A DNA stretch of 64,000 nt. Source: Mycolicibacterium sp. MU0050. GTDB lineage: Bacteria; Actinomycetota; Actinomycetes; Mycobacteriales; Mycobacteriaceae. The DNA lies in NCBI RefSeq assembly GCF_963378085.1, contig NZ_OY726395.1, positions 4,898,001 to 4,962,000 on the forward strand, given 5' to 3'. How positions within the stretch are numbered: the first letter of the stretch is position 1; each line of letters starts with the position of its first letter. Made by a program: the position numbers and the translations under genes. The notes beneath the pieces are model-generated. The model saw nothing but the letters and a program-made list of their open reading frames with translations. It ran no database searches and was not told where the DNA came from. Shown in pieces: positions 8,307 through 17,931 of the stretch.

Positions 8307-9233
8307 ATGACTGACCTGATCCGCCGCTCCGAACTGGCCCTGCCGGCCTGCAACGACCACATGTTCGCCAAAGGCGTCAGTTGCGGCGCGGACCTGGTGT
8401 TCCTCGATCTCGAGGACGCCACCCCGGTGGGACTGAAGGTCGAATCGCGGGCCAAGGCGATCCGTGCGCTGACCGAACTCGACTGGGGTCGCACCGCACG
8501 GGCCGTGCGGATCAACGGCCTGGACACCCCCTGGTGCCACGACGACATCATCGAGGTGGTCACGCACGCGGGCGCCCAACTCGACACCCTGGTGATACCG
8601 AAAGCCCGTACCGCGCGCGATGTCTGGTGGGTGGATGTGTTGCTGACCCAGTTGGAGGAGAAACTGGGTCTGAACCGCAAGATCCGGCTGGAGGTGTTGA
8701 TCGAGGAAGTCGAGGGACTGGCCAACGCCGAGGAGATCGTGCGCGCCAGTTCGCGCTTGGACGCGGTGATCTTCGGAGTTGGGGACTTCTCGTTGTCCCA
8801 GGGGGCGCGGGTGGACACCAACTTCGTGCCGATCGCGGACTACCCCGGCGACTTCTGGGCCTATGCCCGCAACAAGATCATGGTCGCTGCGCGCATCGCC
8901 GGCATCGACGCCATCGACTCGCCATACCCGGACTACGCCGATGTGGCCGGTTACGAGGCCGAGGCACGCCGGTCCTCACTGTATGGCTACACCGGCAAAT
9001 GGGCCATCCACCCCAACCAGGTCCCGATCGCCAACGAGGTCTTCGCGCCGAATGCCGAGGAGATTGCGTTGGCGCACCGCAACATCGAGGCCTACCGCGC
9101 GGCCGAGGCCGCTGGGCGCGGTGCCACCGGTGTCGACGGTGTGTTGGTGGATGCCGCGCACGTCAAGAAGGCCGAAGAAGTCCTGGCCCGCGCTGCGCTG
9201 ATCGATGGTCAGTTGGTCTCGGTCGACGGGTAG
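8307..9233 (+). CDS. CitE-like / HpcH-HpaI-family CoA-ester lyase
   Basis: 308-aa TIM-barrel lyase of the citrate-lyase-beta / malyl-CoA lyase superfamily. VFLDLEDATP, the KAR segment, the metal-ligand region LEVLIEEVEG and VIFGVGDFSLSQG fit Mg-dependent cleavage of (methyl)malyl- or citramalyl-CoA-type substrates. It follows the CoA-transferase by 44 bp with a GAGGA ribosome site and is probably in the same operon. Its 3' end overlaps the convergent prpR gene by 25 bp. Confidence 0.88.
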   Translation: MTDLIRRSELALPACNDHMFAKGVSCGADLVFLDLEDATPVGLKVESRAKAIRALTELDWGRTARAVRINGLDTPWCHDDIIEVVTHAGAQLDTLVIPKARTARDVWWVDVLLTQLEEKLGLNRKIRLEVLIEEVEGLANAEEIVRASSRLDAVIFGVGDFSLSQGARVDTNFVPIADYPGDFWAYARNKIMVAARIAGIDAIDSPYPDYADVAGYEAEARRSSLYGYTGKWAIHPNQVPIANEVFAPNAEEIALAHRNIEAYRAAEAAGRGATGVDGVLVDAAHVKKAEEVLARAALIDGQLVSVDG

Positions 9234-10624
9234 GGCAAGACGCTGCTGGTGCGCGGGTCGACGTGAACCGGTCGCCCGATGTAGGGGAACGCGCGTTGCG
9301 CGCAGGACGGTCGGTCGCACACCTTACATCCCGCCCCGATCGGCACCCGGGCCTCCTCGTTGGCGAGGTCGATACCCGCCGAATAGATCAGCTTGGCAGC
9401 GTGAGTAAGTTCGCAGCCCAGCCCGATGGCAAACGACTTACGTTGTCCCAGATAGTGACTCGGTGCGGAATCCGTGGTCCGCGCGATCCAGAAGTACGAC
9501 CGGCCGTCGGGCATCTGGGCCACCTGGGTAATGAACTCGCCGGGGCGGTTGAACGCCCGGTGCACCACCCACAGCGGGCAGCTGCCACCCACCCGGGAAA
9601 AGTGAAAAGCGGTGGCCGACTGGCGCTTGGAAATGTTGCCGGCGGCATCGGCACGCACGAAGATGAACGGCACGCCACGCGAGTCGGGACGCTGCAACGT
9701 CGAGAGCCGGTGGCAGATGGTTTCGAACCCGACCTCGAATTTGCGCGTCAGCCGATCGATGTCATAACGCAGCAGCGTCGCCGATTCCAGGAACTGCCGG
9801 TAGGGCAACAGCAGCGCCCCCGCGAAGTAGTTGGCCAGTCCGATCCGGGCCACCGGGCGGGCCTCGGTGCTCAAGTGCTCGTCGGCGGCGATGATCGCGG
9901 TGAACAACTCCGTCTGGGTGAGTAGCGCCAGCTGAGTGGCCATCTGAAAGGCCCGCTGACCGGAATCCAGCCAGCGTGCCACGTGCAACGTCCTGGTGTC
10001 CGGTCGATACCGCCTCTTCGCGTGCGGACCAAGAGATTCCACGTCGTCGAGGACGACGGTGACGCCCAGCTCGGCGGCCAGGAGCTCGGCGAGCTGGCGG
10101 TCCAGGCCGCCGATCCGCAGCTGGTGGGTGGCGAACATTTGCTCGGCCGCGCGGTCGAGGTCGTCGAGGTAGTTCTGGCGGTCGTAGAAGAAGTCGCGGA
10201 CCTCTTCGAACGGCTTGGGCGGCGCAAGGTCGCCGGGGACATCCAGGCTGGCCCGGACAGCCAGCGTTTCCAATTCGGCGGTGGCCGCCGTCAAACGACG
10301 ATGCAGACTGATCACGGCGTGCCCGACCTCGGGCATCCGCGCAGCAAGTTCCTCGATCTGGGCGGCGCTGACTTGAGCTTCGCCCAGACTCTGCCGGAGG
10401 TCGGCCACCAGGCGCGCATCGGAATCGGGGGTGAAGAAGTGCGCGGGCAGGTTGAAGCGCTCGGTAAGCGTCAGCAGCACTGGCACCGTCACCGGCCGCT
10501 GGTCGTTCTCCAACTGATTGACGTAGCTGGTCGAAAGGTTCAGCGCCCGCGCCAGCGCTACTTGAGTGAGGCCGTGCTCTTCCCGCAGCCGGCGTAGCCG
10601 CGCTCCCATGAAGGTCCTCGACAC
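9209..10624 (-). CDS. prpR: RamB/PrpR-type regulator of the methylcitrate cycle
   Basis: 471-aa regulator: an XRE-type helix-turn-helix at the N-terminus (residues ~8-62, LTQVALARALNLSTSYVNQL), a long middle region with the short-chain-fatty-acyl regulator domain, and a C-terminal cysteine cluster C433, C436, C441. The characterised M. tuberculosis PrpR activates prpDC and carries an Fe-S cluster through similar cysteines. Divergent placement from prpD supports the name. The GTG start is chosen because the MSRTFMGARLRRLR beginning matches family N-termini. Confidence 0.9.
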   Translation of the reverse strand: MSRTFMGARLRRLREEHGLTQVALARALNLSTSYVNQLENDQRPVTVPVLLTLTERFNLPAHFFTPDSDARLVADLRQSLGEAQVSAAQIEELAARMPEVGHAVISLHRRLTAATAELETLAVRASLDVPGDLAPPKPFEEVRDFFYDRQNYLDDLDRAAEQMFATHQLRIGGLDRQLAELLAAELGVTVVLDDVESLGPHAKRRYRPDTRTLHVARWLDSGQRAFQMATQLALLTQTELFTAIIAADEHLSTEARPVARIGLANYFAGALLLPYRQFLESATLLRYDIDRLTRKFEVGFETICHRLSTLQRPDSRGVPFIFVRADAAGNISKRQSATAFHFSRVGGSCPLWVVHRAFNRPGEFITQVAQMPDGRSYFWIARTTDSAPSHYLGQRKSFAIGLGCELTHAAKLIYSAGIDLANEEARVPIGAGCKVCDRPSCAQRAFPYIGRPVHVDPRTSSVLPYPSTETN

Positions 10625-10647
10625 CGCTCCAGCCTAGCTCGACGTGC

Positions 10648-10666
10648 TTTCACAACCTTCGCAAAA
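10648..10666. promoter_or_regulatory. Candidate PrpR/RamB boxes in the prpR-prpD gap
   Basis: TTTCACAACC and TTCGCAAAACC are tandem related sequences close to the TTTGCAAA-type motif known for RamB-like regulators. They lie about 25-45 bp from the prpR start and 60-75 bp from the prpD start. A separate 11-bp palindrome TAGAGCCTCTA is at 10698-10708. Assignment is by resemblance only. Confidence 0.4.
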
Positions 10667-10724
10667 CCAGCGATATCAGGACACACAAATACGCATGTAG
10701 AGCCTCTATCCGGAGGTCGACGGG

Positions 10725-12245
10725 GTGCGTACGGTGCGAAACATGCAGATCCACGAAGTGCGTACCCGACGCAGCGCCGACGACTTTCCCCGCAGCCAGC
10801 ACCTGGCCACCAAGATCGCCGAGATCGCGGCCGACCCGGTTGCGGTACCCCCGGAGACCGAAGCCATGGTGATCAACCGGATCATCGACAACGCCGCGGT
10901 GTCGGCGGCGTCGGTCCTCCGTCGACCGGTGACTGTGGCTCGTGTCCAGGCGCTGGCACATCCGCGGGCCGGCGGTGCCTCGGTGTTCGGCGTCGACGGC
11001 ACGGTGTCGGCCGAGTGGGCCGCCTGGGCCAACGGCGTGGCGGTGCGGGAGCTGGACTTCCACGACACCTTCCTGGCGGCGGAGTACTCCCATCCCGGGG
11101 ACAACATCCCGGCGCTGGTCGCGGTGGGCCAGCAACTCGGGGTGAGCGGCGCCGACCTGATCCGCGGCCTGGCCACCGCCTATGAGGTCCATGTCGACCT
11201 GGTCAAAGGCATCTGCCTGCACGAACACAAGATCGATCACGTCGCGCATCTCGGCCCGGCGGCGGCCGCCGGACTGGGCACGATGCTGCGCCTGGACCCG
11301 GACACCATCTACGACGCGATCGGGCAGGCGCTGCACCTGACGACGGCGACGCGGCAGTCCCGCAAGGGCTTGATCTCCAGTTGGAAGGCCTACGCCCCGG
11401 CCTGGGCCGGCAAGGTCGCCGTCGAGGCCGTGGACCGGGCCATGCGCGGCGAAGGTTCCCCCGCCCCGATCTGGGAGGGCGAGGACGGCGTCATCGCCTG
11501 GCTGCTCTCCGGTCCCGAGCACACCTATCAGGTCCCGCTACCTGCACCGGGCGAGCCCAAGCGCGCCATCTTGGACACCTACACCAAGGAGCATTCCGCC
11601 GAATACCAGAGTCAGGCGCCCATCGACCTGGCCCGCCGGATGCGGGAACGCATCGGTGACCTGGACCAGATCGCTTCGATCGTGCTGCACACCAGCCATC
11701 ACACCCACGTGGTGATCGGCACCGGCTCCAACGATCCGCAGAAGTTCGACCCCGATGCGTCCCGGGAAACACTGGACCACTCGGTGATGTACATCTTCGC
11801 CGTCGCGCTCCAAGACGGCACCTGGCATCACGAGCGCTCGTACGCACCCGAGCGCGCGCACCGGCCCGACACCATCGAGCTCTGGCGCAAGATCTCCACC
11901 GTCGAGGACCCGGAATGGACCCGGCGTTACCACTCGACGGACCCGGCCGAAAAGGCATTCGGCGCCAAGGCTGTCGTCACGCTCAAGAGCGGCGAGACGA
12001 TCGTCGACGAACTTGCCGTCGCCGACGCCCACCCACTTGGTGCTCGGCCGTTCGCGCGCGAGCAGTACATCGCCAAGTTCACCGAGCTGGCCGACGGCGT
12101 GGTGGACGTCGAGGAACAGCAGCGTTTCCTCGGCGCGGTGCAGGACGTCTCGGCGGCCGGACCCGGCGACCTGTCCGCACTGAACGTGCGCGTCGACCAG
12201 CTGGTCCTGGACAAGGCGCCGACGATTCCCGGGGGCATCTTCTGA
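10725..12245 (+). CDS. prpD: 2-methylcitrate dehydratase
   Basis: Dehydrates 2-methylcitrate to 2-methyl-cis-aconitate in propionyl-CoA breakdown. The protein is 506 aa from GTG 10725, which has GGAGG nine bases upstream; ATG 10743 ([13 protein letters not shown]) is an alternative closer to the usual N-terminus. MmgE/PrpD-family segments are clear: [36 protein letters not shown] and [16 protein letters not shown]. First gene of prpD-prpB-prpC-pyc; its stop overlaps the prpB start. Confidence 0.96.
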   Translation: MRTVRNMQIHEVRTRRSADDFPRSQHLATKIAEIAADPVAVPPETEAMVINRIIDNAAVSAASVLRRPVTVARVQALAHPRAGGASVFGVDGTVSAEWAAWANGVAVRELDFHDTFLAAEYSHPGDNIPALVAVGQQLGVSGADLIRGLATAYEVHVDLVKGICLHEHKIDHVAHLGPAAAAGLGTMLRLDPDTIYDAIGQALHLTTATRQSRKGLISSWKAYAPAWAGKVAVEAVDRAMRGEGSPAPIWEGEDGVIAWLLSGPEHTYQVPLPAPGEPKRAILDTYTKEHSAEYQSQAPIDLARRMRERIGDLDQIASIVLHTSHHTHVVIGTGSNDPQKFDPDASRETLDHSVMYIFAVALQDGTWHHERSYAPERAHRPDTIELWRKISTVEDPEWTRRYHSTDPAEKAFGAKAVVTLKSGETIVDELAVADAHPLGARPFAREQYIAKFTELADGVVDVEEQQRFLGAVQDVSAAGPGDLSALNVRVDQLVLDKAPTIPGGIF

Positions 12246-13162
12246 TGGCGGGCCTGTTGGGATCGTCGACACCGGCCTCGGAGAAGCGACGCAAGTTACG
12301 CCTCGGACTGGATTCTGGCCGGTTGCTGCGCCTCCCCGGCGCGTTCTCTCCGTTGGTGGCGAAGCTGGTCGCCGAGGTCGGGTTCGACGGCGTCTACGTC
12401 TCGGGCGCCGCGCTGTCCGCCGATCTGGGATTGCCGGACATCGGGTTGACCACGCTGACCGAGGTGGCCGGTCGCGGGGCCCAGATCGCCTCGGCCACCG
12501 AGCTTCCCACGTTCATCGACGCCGATACCGGCTTCGGCGAGCCGATGAGCGCAGCTCGCACTGTCACATTGCTCGAGGATGCGGGCCTCGCGGGCCTGCA
12601 CCTCGAGGATCAGGTCAACCCGAAGCGGTGCGGGCATCTGGACGGCAAGGCCGTGGTCGAACCCGCGGAGATGGTCCGGCGGCTGCGCGCCGCGGTCGCG
12701 GCTCGGCGCGACCCGAACTTCATCATCTGCGCCCGCACGGATGCGGCCAGCATCGAAGGCATTGCCGCTGCCATCGAGCGGGCCAAGGCCTACGCCGACG
12801 CGGGAGCAGATCTGATCTTCACCGAGGCGCTGCACACCCCAGCCGACTTCGAACAGTTCCGCGATGCGGTCGACGTTCCGCTGCTGGCCAACATGACCGA
12901 GTTCGGTAAGTCCGAGCTCCTCACCGCCGCGCAGCTCTCCGAGATCGGGTACAACATGGTGATCTACCCGGTCACCACCCTGCGCCTGGCTATGCACGCC
13001 GTCGAGCGGGGCCTACGCGAAATCGATTCCGCCGGAACTCAATCCGAACTGTTGGATCAGATGCAGCACCGCAGCCGACTCTACGAGCTGCTGCGCTACG
13101 CCGACTACAACCAGTTCGACTCCGACATCTTCAACTTCTCGCTGCAAGGGGTGACACCGTGA
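12245..13162 (+). CDS. prpB: 2-methylisocitrate lyase
   Basis: 305-aa member of the isocitrate-lyase/PEP-mutase superfamily that cleaves 2-methylisocitrate to pyruvate and succinate. The catalytic signature KRCGH lies in LEDQVNPKRCGHL; FIDADTGFGEP is the Mg-binding strand and ICARTDA the following one. ATG 12245 overlaps the prpD stop (TGATG) and the end overlaps prpC (GTGA). M. tuberculosis lacks this gene and uses Icl instead, so its presence points to an environmental mycobacterium. Confidence 0.96.
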   Translation: MAGLLGSSTPASEKRRKLRLGLDSGRLLRLPGAFSPLVAKLVAEVGFDGVYVSGAALSADLGLPDIGLTTLTEVAGRGAQIASATELPTFIDADTGFGEPMSAARTVTLLEDAGLAGLHLEDQVNPKRCGHLDGKAVVEPAEMVRRLRAAVAARRDPNFIICARTDAASIEGIAAAIERAKAYADAGADLIFTEALHTPADFEQFRDAVDVPLLANMTEFGKSELLTAAQLSEIGYNMVIYPVTTLRLAMHAVERGLREIDSAGTQSELLDQMQHRSRLYELLRYADYNQFDSDIFNFSLQGVTP

Positions 13163-14292
13163 CCGTTACCGCGAACCAAACCGGACAACCGAAGATCCAC
13201 AAGGGTCTGGCCGGGGTGGTGGTGGACACCACCGCGATCTCCAAGGTCGTTCCCGAGACCAACACGCTGACCTATCGCGGCTACCCGGTGCAAGACCTGG
13301 CCGCGCACTGCAGTTTCGAGCAGGTGGCCTACCTGCTCTGGCACGGTGAACTGCCGACCGACCAGGAGTTGGCACTGTTCACCCAGCGGGAGCGGGCGTC
13401 GCGGCGCATCGACCGGTCAATGCAGTCGCTGTTGGCCAAACTGCCGGACAACTGCCATCCCATGGACGTGGTGCGCACCGCCATCAGTTACCTCGGGGCA
13501 GAGGACCCCGACGAGGACGACCCCAGCGTGTCGGCGAACATGGCGAAAGCACTGCGCATGTTCTCGGTACTGCCCACGATCGTCGCCGCCGACTTGCGGC
13601 GGCGACGCGGCTTGGAACCCATTGCACCACACAGCCATCTGAGCTACTCGCAGAACTTCTTGAACATGTGCTTCGGTGAGGTTCCCGATGCGTCCGTGGT
13701 CCGGGCATTCGAACAGTCCATGGTGCTCTACGCCGAACACAGCTTCAACGCGTCGACCTTCGCGGCACGGGTGGTGACCTCTACCCAATCCGACATCTAC
13801 AGCGCGGTCACGGCGGCGATCGGCGCGCTCAAAGGGTCCCTGCACGGCGGGGCCAACGAAGCAGTCATGCATGACATGCTCGAGATCGGTTCGGCGGATC
13901 GGGTTGCGGAGTGGTTGCACGGCAAGCTTTCCCGCAAGGACAAGGTGATGGGTTTCGGTCACCGCGTCTACAAGAACGGCGACTCGCGGGTGCCCACCAT
14001 GAAACAGGCCCTGATCGACATGGCGGCGGTCCGCGATGGGCAGCGCTGGGTCGACATCTACAACGCGTTGGAGAGCGCGATGTTTGCCGCCACCCAGATC
14101 AAACCGAACCTGGACTTTCCCACCGGGCCGGCCTATTACCTGATGGGGTTCGACATTCCCAGCTTCACACCGATCTTCGTGATGAGTCGGATCACCGGGT
14201 GGACGGCGCACATCATCGAGCAGACCCAATCCAACGCGTTGATCCGGCCGCTCAGTGAGTATTCCGGTCAACCTCAGCGTCGGTTGGCCTGA
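13159..14292 (+). CDS. prpC: 2-methylcitrate synthase
   Basis: 377-aa citrate-synthase-family enzyme condensing propionyl-CoA with oxaloacetate. Catalytic histidines are in LKGSLHGGANEAV and MGFGHRVYK, and the C-terminal RPLSEYSGQP segment is conserved. The length fits the short actinobacterial methylcitrate synthases. GTG 13159 overlaps the prpB stop. Pyruvate carboxylase follows 4 bp later and can supply the oxaloacetate this enzyme consumes. Confidence 0.95.
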   Translation: MTVTANQTGQPKIHKGLAGVVVDTTAISKVVPETNTLTYRGYPVQDLAAHCSFEQVAYLLWHGELPTDQELALFTQRERASRRIDRSMQSLLAKLPDNCHPMDVVRTAISYLGAEDPDEDDPSVSANMAKALRMFSVLPTIVAADLRRRRGLEPIAPHSHLSYSQNFLNMCFGEVPDASVVRAFEQSMVLYAEHSFNASTFAARVVTSTQSDIYSAVTAAIGALKGSLHGGANEAVMHDMLEIGSADRVAEWLHGKLSRKDKVMGFGHRVYKNGDSRVPTMKQALIDMAAVRDGQRWVDIYNALESAMFAATQIKPNLDFPTGPAYYLMGFDIPSFTPIFVMSRITGWTAHIIEQTQSNALIRPLSEYSGQPQRRLA

Positions 14293-14296
14293 CCGC

Positions 14297-17200
14297 GTGT
14301 TCGACAAGATGTTGGTCGCCAATCGCGGTGAGATCGCGATTCGCGCGTTCCGCGCTGCCCATGAACTCGGAGCCGCGACGGTCGCGGTGTATCCATTCGA
14401 GGACCGCAACTCGGTGCATCGGTCGAAGGCCGACGAGTCCTACCAGATCGGGGAGCCCGGCCATCCGGTCCGGGCCTACCTGAGCGTCGACCAGATCGTG
14501 GCGACCGCGCAGCGCTGCGGTGCGGACGCCATCTACCCCGGTTACGGGTTCCTCTCCGAGAATCCGGCACTGGCCCGTACCTGCGCTGAGGCCGGGATCA
14601 CCTTCGTCGGGCCCTCCCACGCGGTACTCGAACTGACCGGGAACAAGGCCAGCGCGGTGGCCGCGGCGAAGGCGGCAGGTCTACCGGTGTTGGCCTCCTC
14701 GAAGCCCTCCGCGGAACTCGCTGAATTGCTCTCCGCCGCAGAGGACATGCAGTTTCCGCTTTTCGTCAAGGCAGTCGCCGGCGGCGGCGGACGCGGCATG
14801 CGGCGCGTGGCGTCCCGCGAGGAATTGACCGAGGCGATTGCGGCGGCCAGCCGAGAGGCGGAGTCGGCGTTCGGTGACCCCACGGTGTTCCTCGAACAGG
14901 CGGTGGTCAACCCGCGCCACGTCGAGGTACAGATCCTCGCCGACAACTACGGCAACGTGGTGCACCTGTACGAGCGCGACTGCAGCCTGCAGCGTCGACA
15001 CCAGAAGGTCATCGAGATGGCCCCCGCGCCCCACCTGGATCCAGCGGTGCGAGACCGAATGTGCGCCGACGCTGTGGCATTCGCCCGGCACATCGGCTAT
15101 TCGTGCGCGGGCACGGTGGAGTTCCTGGTCGACGAACGCGGCAACTACGTGTTCATCGAGATGAACCCGCGGATCCAGGTCGAGCACACGGTCACCGAGG
15201 AGGTCACCGATGTGGACCTGGTGTCGGCGCAGTTGCGGATAGCGGCCGGCGCATCGCTGAGCGACCTCGGCTTGCTCCAAGAGGCCATCGTGCTGCGCGG
15301 TGCGGCGCTGCAATGCCGCATCACCACCGAGGACGCCACCAACGGTTTCCGCCCCGACACCGGCCGGATCACCACCTACCGGTCGCCGGGCGGAGCGGGC
15401 GTCCGGTTGGACGGCGGTACCCATGTCGGTGCGGAGGTCAGTGCCCACTTCGACTCCATGCTGGTCAAGCTCACCTGCCGTGGCGCGGATTTCCGCGTGG
15501 CTGTTCGGCGAGCGCGACGTGCGGTGGCCGAGTTCCGAATTCGCGGCGTGGCCAACAACATCGGCTTCCTGCAGGCGGTGCTGGAGGACCCGGACTTCCT
15601 GGCCGGGCGGGTCTCCACCAGCTTCATCGATGAGCGGCCCGACCTGCTGACAGCCCGGTCGAGCGCGGACCGCGGTACCAGAATCCTCAGCTACTTGGCC
15701 GACGTCACGGTCAATCAACCGCACGGTCCACGACCCACCGGGGTCTATCCGCACGACAAGCTGCCGCCGACGGATCTGGGCGCTCCGGCACCGGCCGGTT
15801 CGAAACAGAAGCTGGCCGAACTAGGTCCACGCGGTTTTGCCGACTGGATGCGGCAGCACCGGGGAGTCCTGGTCACCGACACGACATTTCGCGATGCGCA
15901 TCAGTCGTTGCTGGCCACCAGGGTCCGCACCAGCGGCCTGGTCACGGTCGCTCCCCATATCGCACGCACCATGCCCGAACTGCTGTCGGTGGAATGCTGG
16001 GGCGGGGCCACCTACGACGTCGCGCTGCGCTTCCTGAAGGAAGACCCGTGGGAACGGCTGTCCGCAATGCGTGCCGGACTGCCGAACATCTGCCTGCAGA
16101 CGCTGCTGCGCGGGCGGAACACCGTGGGCTACACGCCGTATCCGGTGTCCGTCACCGATGCGTTCGTCGAAGAGGCAGCGGCGACCGGTGTCGACATCTT
16201 CCGGATCTTCGATGCGCTCAACAACGTCGAGTCGATGCGCCCCGCGATCGATGCGGTCCGGGCAACCGGAACGGCCGTGGCCGAGGTGGCGATGTCCTAC
16301 ACCGGGGACCTGATGAATCCGGCCGAGGACCTCTACACCCTGGACTACTGGCTGCGGTTGGCCGAGCAGGTCATCGAGGCGGGCGCGCACGTGCTGACGA
16401 TCAAGGACATGGCCGGCCTACTCCGCGCACCCGCTGCGGCAAAGCTGGTGTCGGCCCTGGTCACCCGCTTCGACGTGCCCGTGCGCCTGCACACCCACGA
16501 CACCCCGGGCGGCCAACTGGCCACGTACGTCGCGGCGTGGGAGGCCGGGGCTTCGGCAGTCGACGGCGCGGCAGCTCCGCTGGCCGGCACGACGAGCCAG
16601 CCGGCACTGAGCTCGATCGTCGCAGCCGCAGCGCACACCCGGTTCGACACTGGCCTGGCGCTGGATGCGGTCTGCGCGCTGGAACCGTACTGGGAAGCCT
16701 TGCGCAAGGTGTATGCGCCCTTCGAATCGGGACTGGCCGCGCCGACCGGGCGGGTGTATTCCCATGAGATCCCCGGCGGCCAGTTGAGCAATCTTCGTCA
16801 GCAAGCCGTCGCCTTGGGTTTCGGCGACCGATTCGAGCAGATCGAGGATGCCTATGCGGGCGCGGATCGCATCCTCGGCCGTCTGATCAAGGTCACCCCG
16901 TCGAGCAAGGTGGTCGGGGATCTCGCTCTGGCTCTCGTCGGTTCGGGCCTCAGCGCCGACGAGTTCGCCGCTGACCCGACCCGGTGCGACATACCGGACA
17001 GTGTGCTGGGGTTCCTGCGTGGCGAACTCGGCGATCCGCCGGGTGGTTGGCCAGAGCCGTTGCGCACCAAGGCACTTGCCAACCGCGGCCCGGGCCGATC
17101 CGAGCAACCGTTGTCCGCGGAGGATCTGGAGGTGCTCGCCGCCCCCGGCCCCAAACGTCAGGCCAAGCTGAACGCGTTGTTGTTCCCGAGCCCGAACCAG

Positions 17201-17680
17201 GAATACCTGGCGCATCGAGAACAGTACGGAGACACCAGTGGGCTCTCTGCCAACCAGTTCTTCTACGGGCTGCGCCGCGGCGAAGAACACCGGGTCAAGC
17301 TAGAGCAGGGTGTGGAACTGCTGATCGGCCTGGAAGCCATCAGCGAACCCGATGCCAAGGGCATGCGGACGGTGATGTGCATCATCAACGGCCAACTGCG
17401 TCCGGTGCTGGTTCGTGACCGCGGTATCTCGGCGGACGTCCCGGCTGCCGAGAAGGCCGACCGCGCCAACCCCGATCATCTGGCCGCGCCGTTCGCCGGT
17501 GTGGTCACCGTGGTGGTCGAGCCCGGCGATCAGGTCGCCGCCGGTGACACCGTGGCCACCATCGAGGCGATGAAGATGGAGGCTGCGATCACAGCTCCGA
17601 AATCTGGTGCCGTGCAGCGCATTGTGATCGCTCGGACCGCTCAGGTGGAAGCGGAGGATCTACTCGTCGTGATCAGCTGA
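14297..17680 (+). CDS. pyc: Pyruvate carboxylase
   Basis: Biotin enzyme making oxaloacetate from pyruvate. The 1127-aa protein has the biotin carboxylase domain (KMLVANRGEIAIR to ~residue 450, with the GGGGRGMRR ATP loop), the carboxyltransferase domain (~520-980; TDTTFRDAHQSLLATR) and a C-terminal biotinyl domain with EAMKMEA (biotin Lys ~1093). GTG 14297 is 4 bp after the prpC stop; an upstream in-frame GTG at 14255 would overlap prpC. Position in the prp operon suggests co-induction on propionate. A housekeeping pyc may exist elsewhere. Confidence 0.94.
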   Translation: MFDKMLVANRGEIAIRAFRAAHELGAATVAVYPFEDRNSVHRSKADESYQIGEPGHPVRAYLSVDQIVATAQRCGADAIYPGYGFLSENPALARTCAEAGITFVGPSHAVLELTGNKASAVAAAKAAGLPVLASSKPSAELAELLSAAEDMQFPLFVKAVAGGGGRGMRRVASREELTEAIAAASREAESAFGDPTVFLEQAVVNPRHVEVQILADNYGNVVHLYERDCSLQRRHQKVIEMAPAPHLDPAVRDRMCADAVAFARHIGYSCAGTVEFLVDERGNYVFIEMNPRIQVEHTVTEEVTDVDLVSAQLRIAAGASLSDLGLLQEAIVLRGAALQCRITTEDATNGFRPDTGRITTYRSPGGAGVRLDGGTHVGAEVSAHFDSMLVKLTCRGADFRVAVRRARRAVAEFRIRGVANNIGFLQAVLEDPDFLAGRVSTSFIDERPDLLTARSSADRGTRILSYLADVTVNQPHGPRPTGVYPHDKLPPTDLGAPAPAGSKQKLAELGPRGFADWMRQHRGVLVTDTTFRDAHQSLLATRVRTSGLVTVAPHIARTMPELLSVECWGGATYDVALRFLKEDPWERLSAMRAGLPNICLQTLLRGRNTVGYTPYPVSVTDAFVEEAAATGVDIFRIFDALNNVESMRPAIDAVRATGTAVAEVAMSYTGDLMNPAEDLYTLDYWLRLAEQVIEAGAHVLTIKDMAGLLRAPAAAKLVSALVTRFDVPVRLHTHDTPGGQLATYVAAWEAGASAVDGAAAPLAGTTSQPALSSIVAAAAHTRFDTGLALDAVCALEPYWEALRKVYAPFESGLAAPTGRVYSHEIPGGQLSNLRQQAVALGFGDRFEQIEDAYAGADRILGRLIKVTPSSKVVGDLALALVGSGLSADEFAADPTRCDIPDSVLGFLRGELGDPPGGWPEPLRTKALANRGPGRSEQPLSAEDLEVLAAPGPKRQAKLNALLFPSPNQEYLAHREQYGDTSGLSANQFFYGLRRGEEHRVKLEQGVELLIGLEAISEPDAKGMRTVMCIINGQLRPVLVRDRGISADVPAAEKADRANPDHLAAPFAGVVTVVVEPGDQVAAGDTVATIEAMKMEAAITAPKSGAVQRIVIARTAQVEAEDLLVVIS

Positions 17681-17699
17681 GAGCTCATCACAAAGCATC

Positions 17700-17733
17700 C
17701 ACGCTGGTTCGCCATCACTGACGAGCCAGCGTG
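17700..17733. terminator. Terminator-like hairpin after pyc
   Basis: CACGCTGGTTCG pairs with CGAGCCAGCGTG (12-bp stem with one G-T pair, 10-nt loop). It lies 20 bp after the pyc stop, between convergent units. No U-tract, as is usual in mycobacteria. Confidence 0.6.
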
Positions 17734-17891
17734 AATGCAATGGCTTGGAGTATCTGTTCGGCGTTCTTACCGATGGGGACTTCCAGTCCACCAAGGAGTA
17801 GGCCGGACAAGTTGACCAGGCCTGAGGTTTTGCTGCGCGCGGCCGCAAAACTCTGCTGCACGTCAGCCCAGTTGACCACGTTCCAGAACAC
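17715..17891 (-). pseudogene. Small unassigned ORF, possible C-terminal gene remnant
   Basis: A 58-codon frame from GTG 17891 ([15 protein letters not shown] to [10 protein letters not shown]). Protein-like sequence extends upstream in frame ([10 protein letters not shown]) to a stop near 17936 without a good start codon or ribosome site. The composition looks like a real folded-domain tail, so it may be the remaining C-terminus of a deleted gene next to the MTHFR-like gene. I do not recognise the family. Confidence 0.3.
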
Positions 17892-17931
17892 CTTGACGAA
17901 ATCGAACTCACCGTCGTTGCCGCAAAGCGGC

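Noticed and set aside
14255-14296. Upstream GTG as the pyc start
   Set aside because: It overlaps prpC by 38 bp and adds 14 residues absent from typical pyruvate carboxylases; GTG 14297 gives the usual N-terminus.
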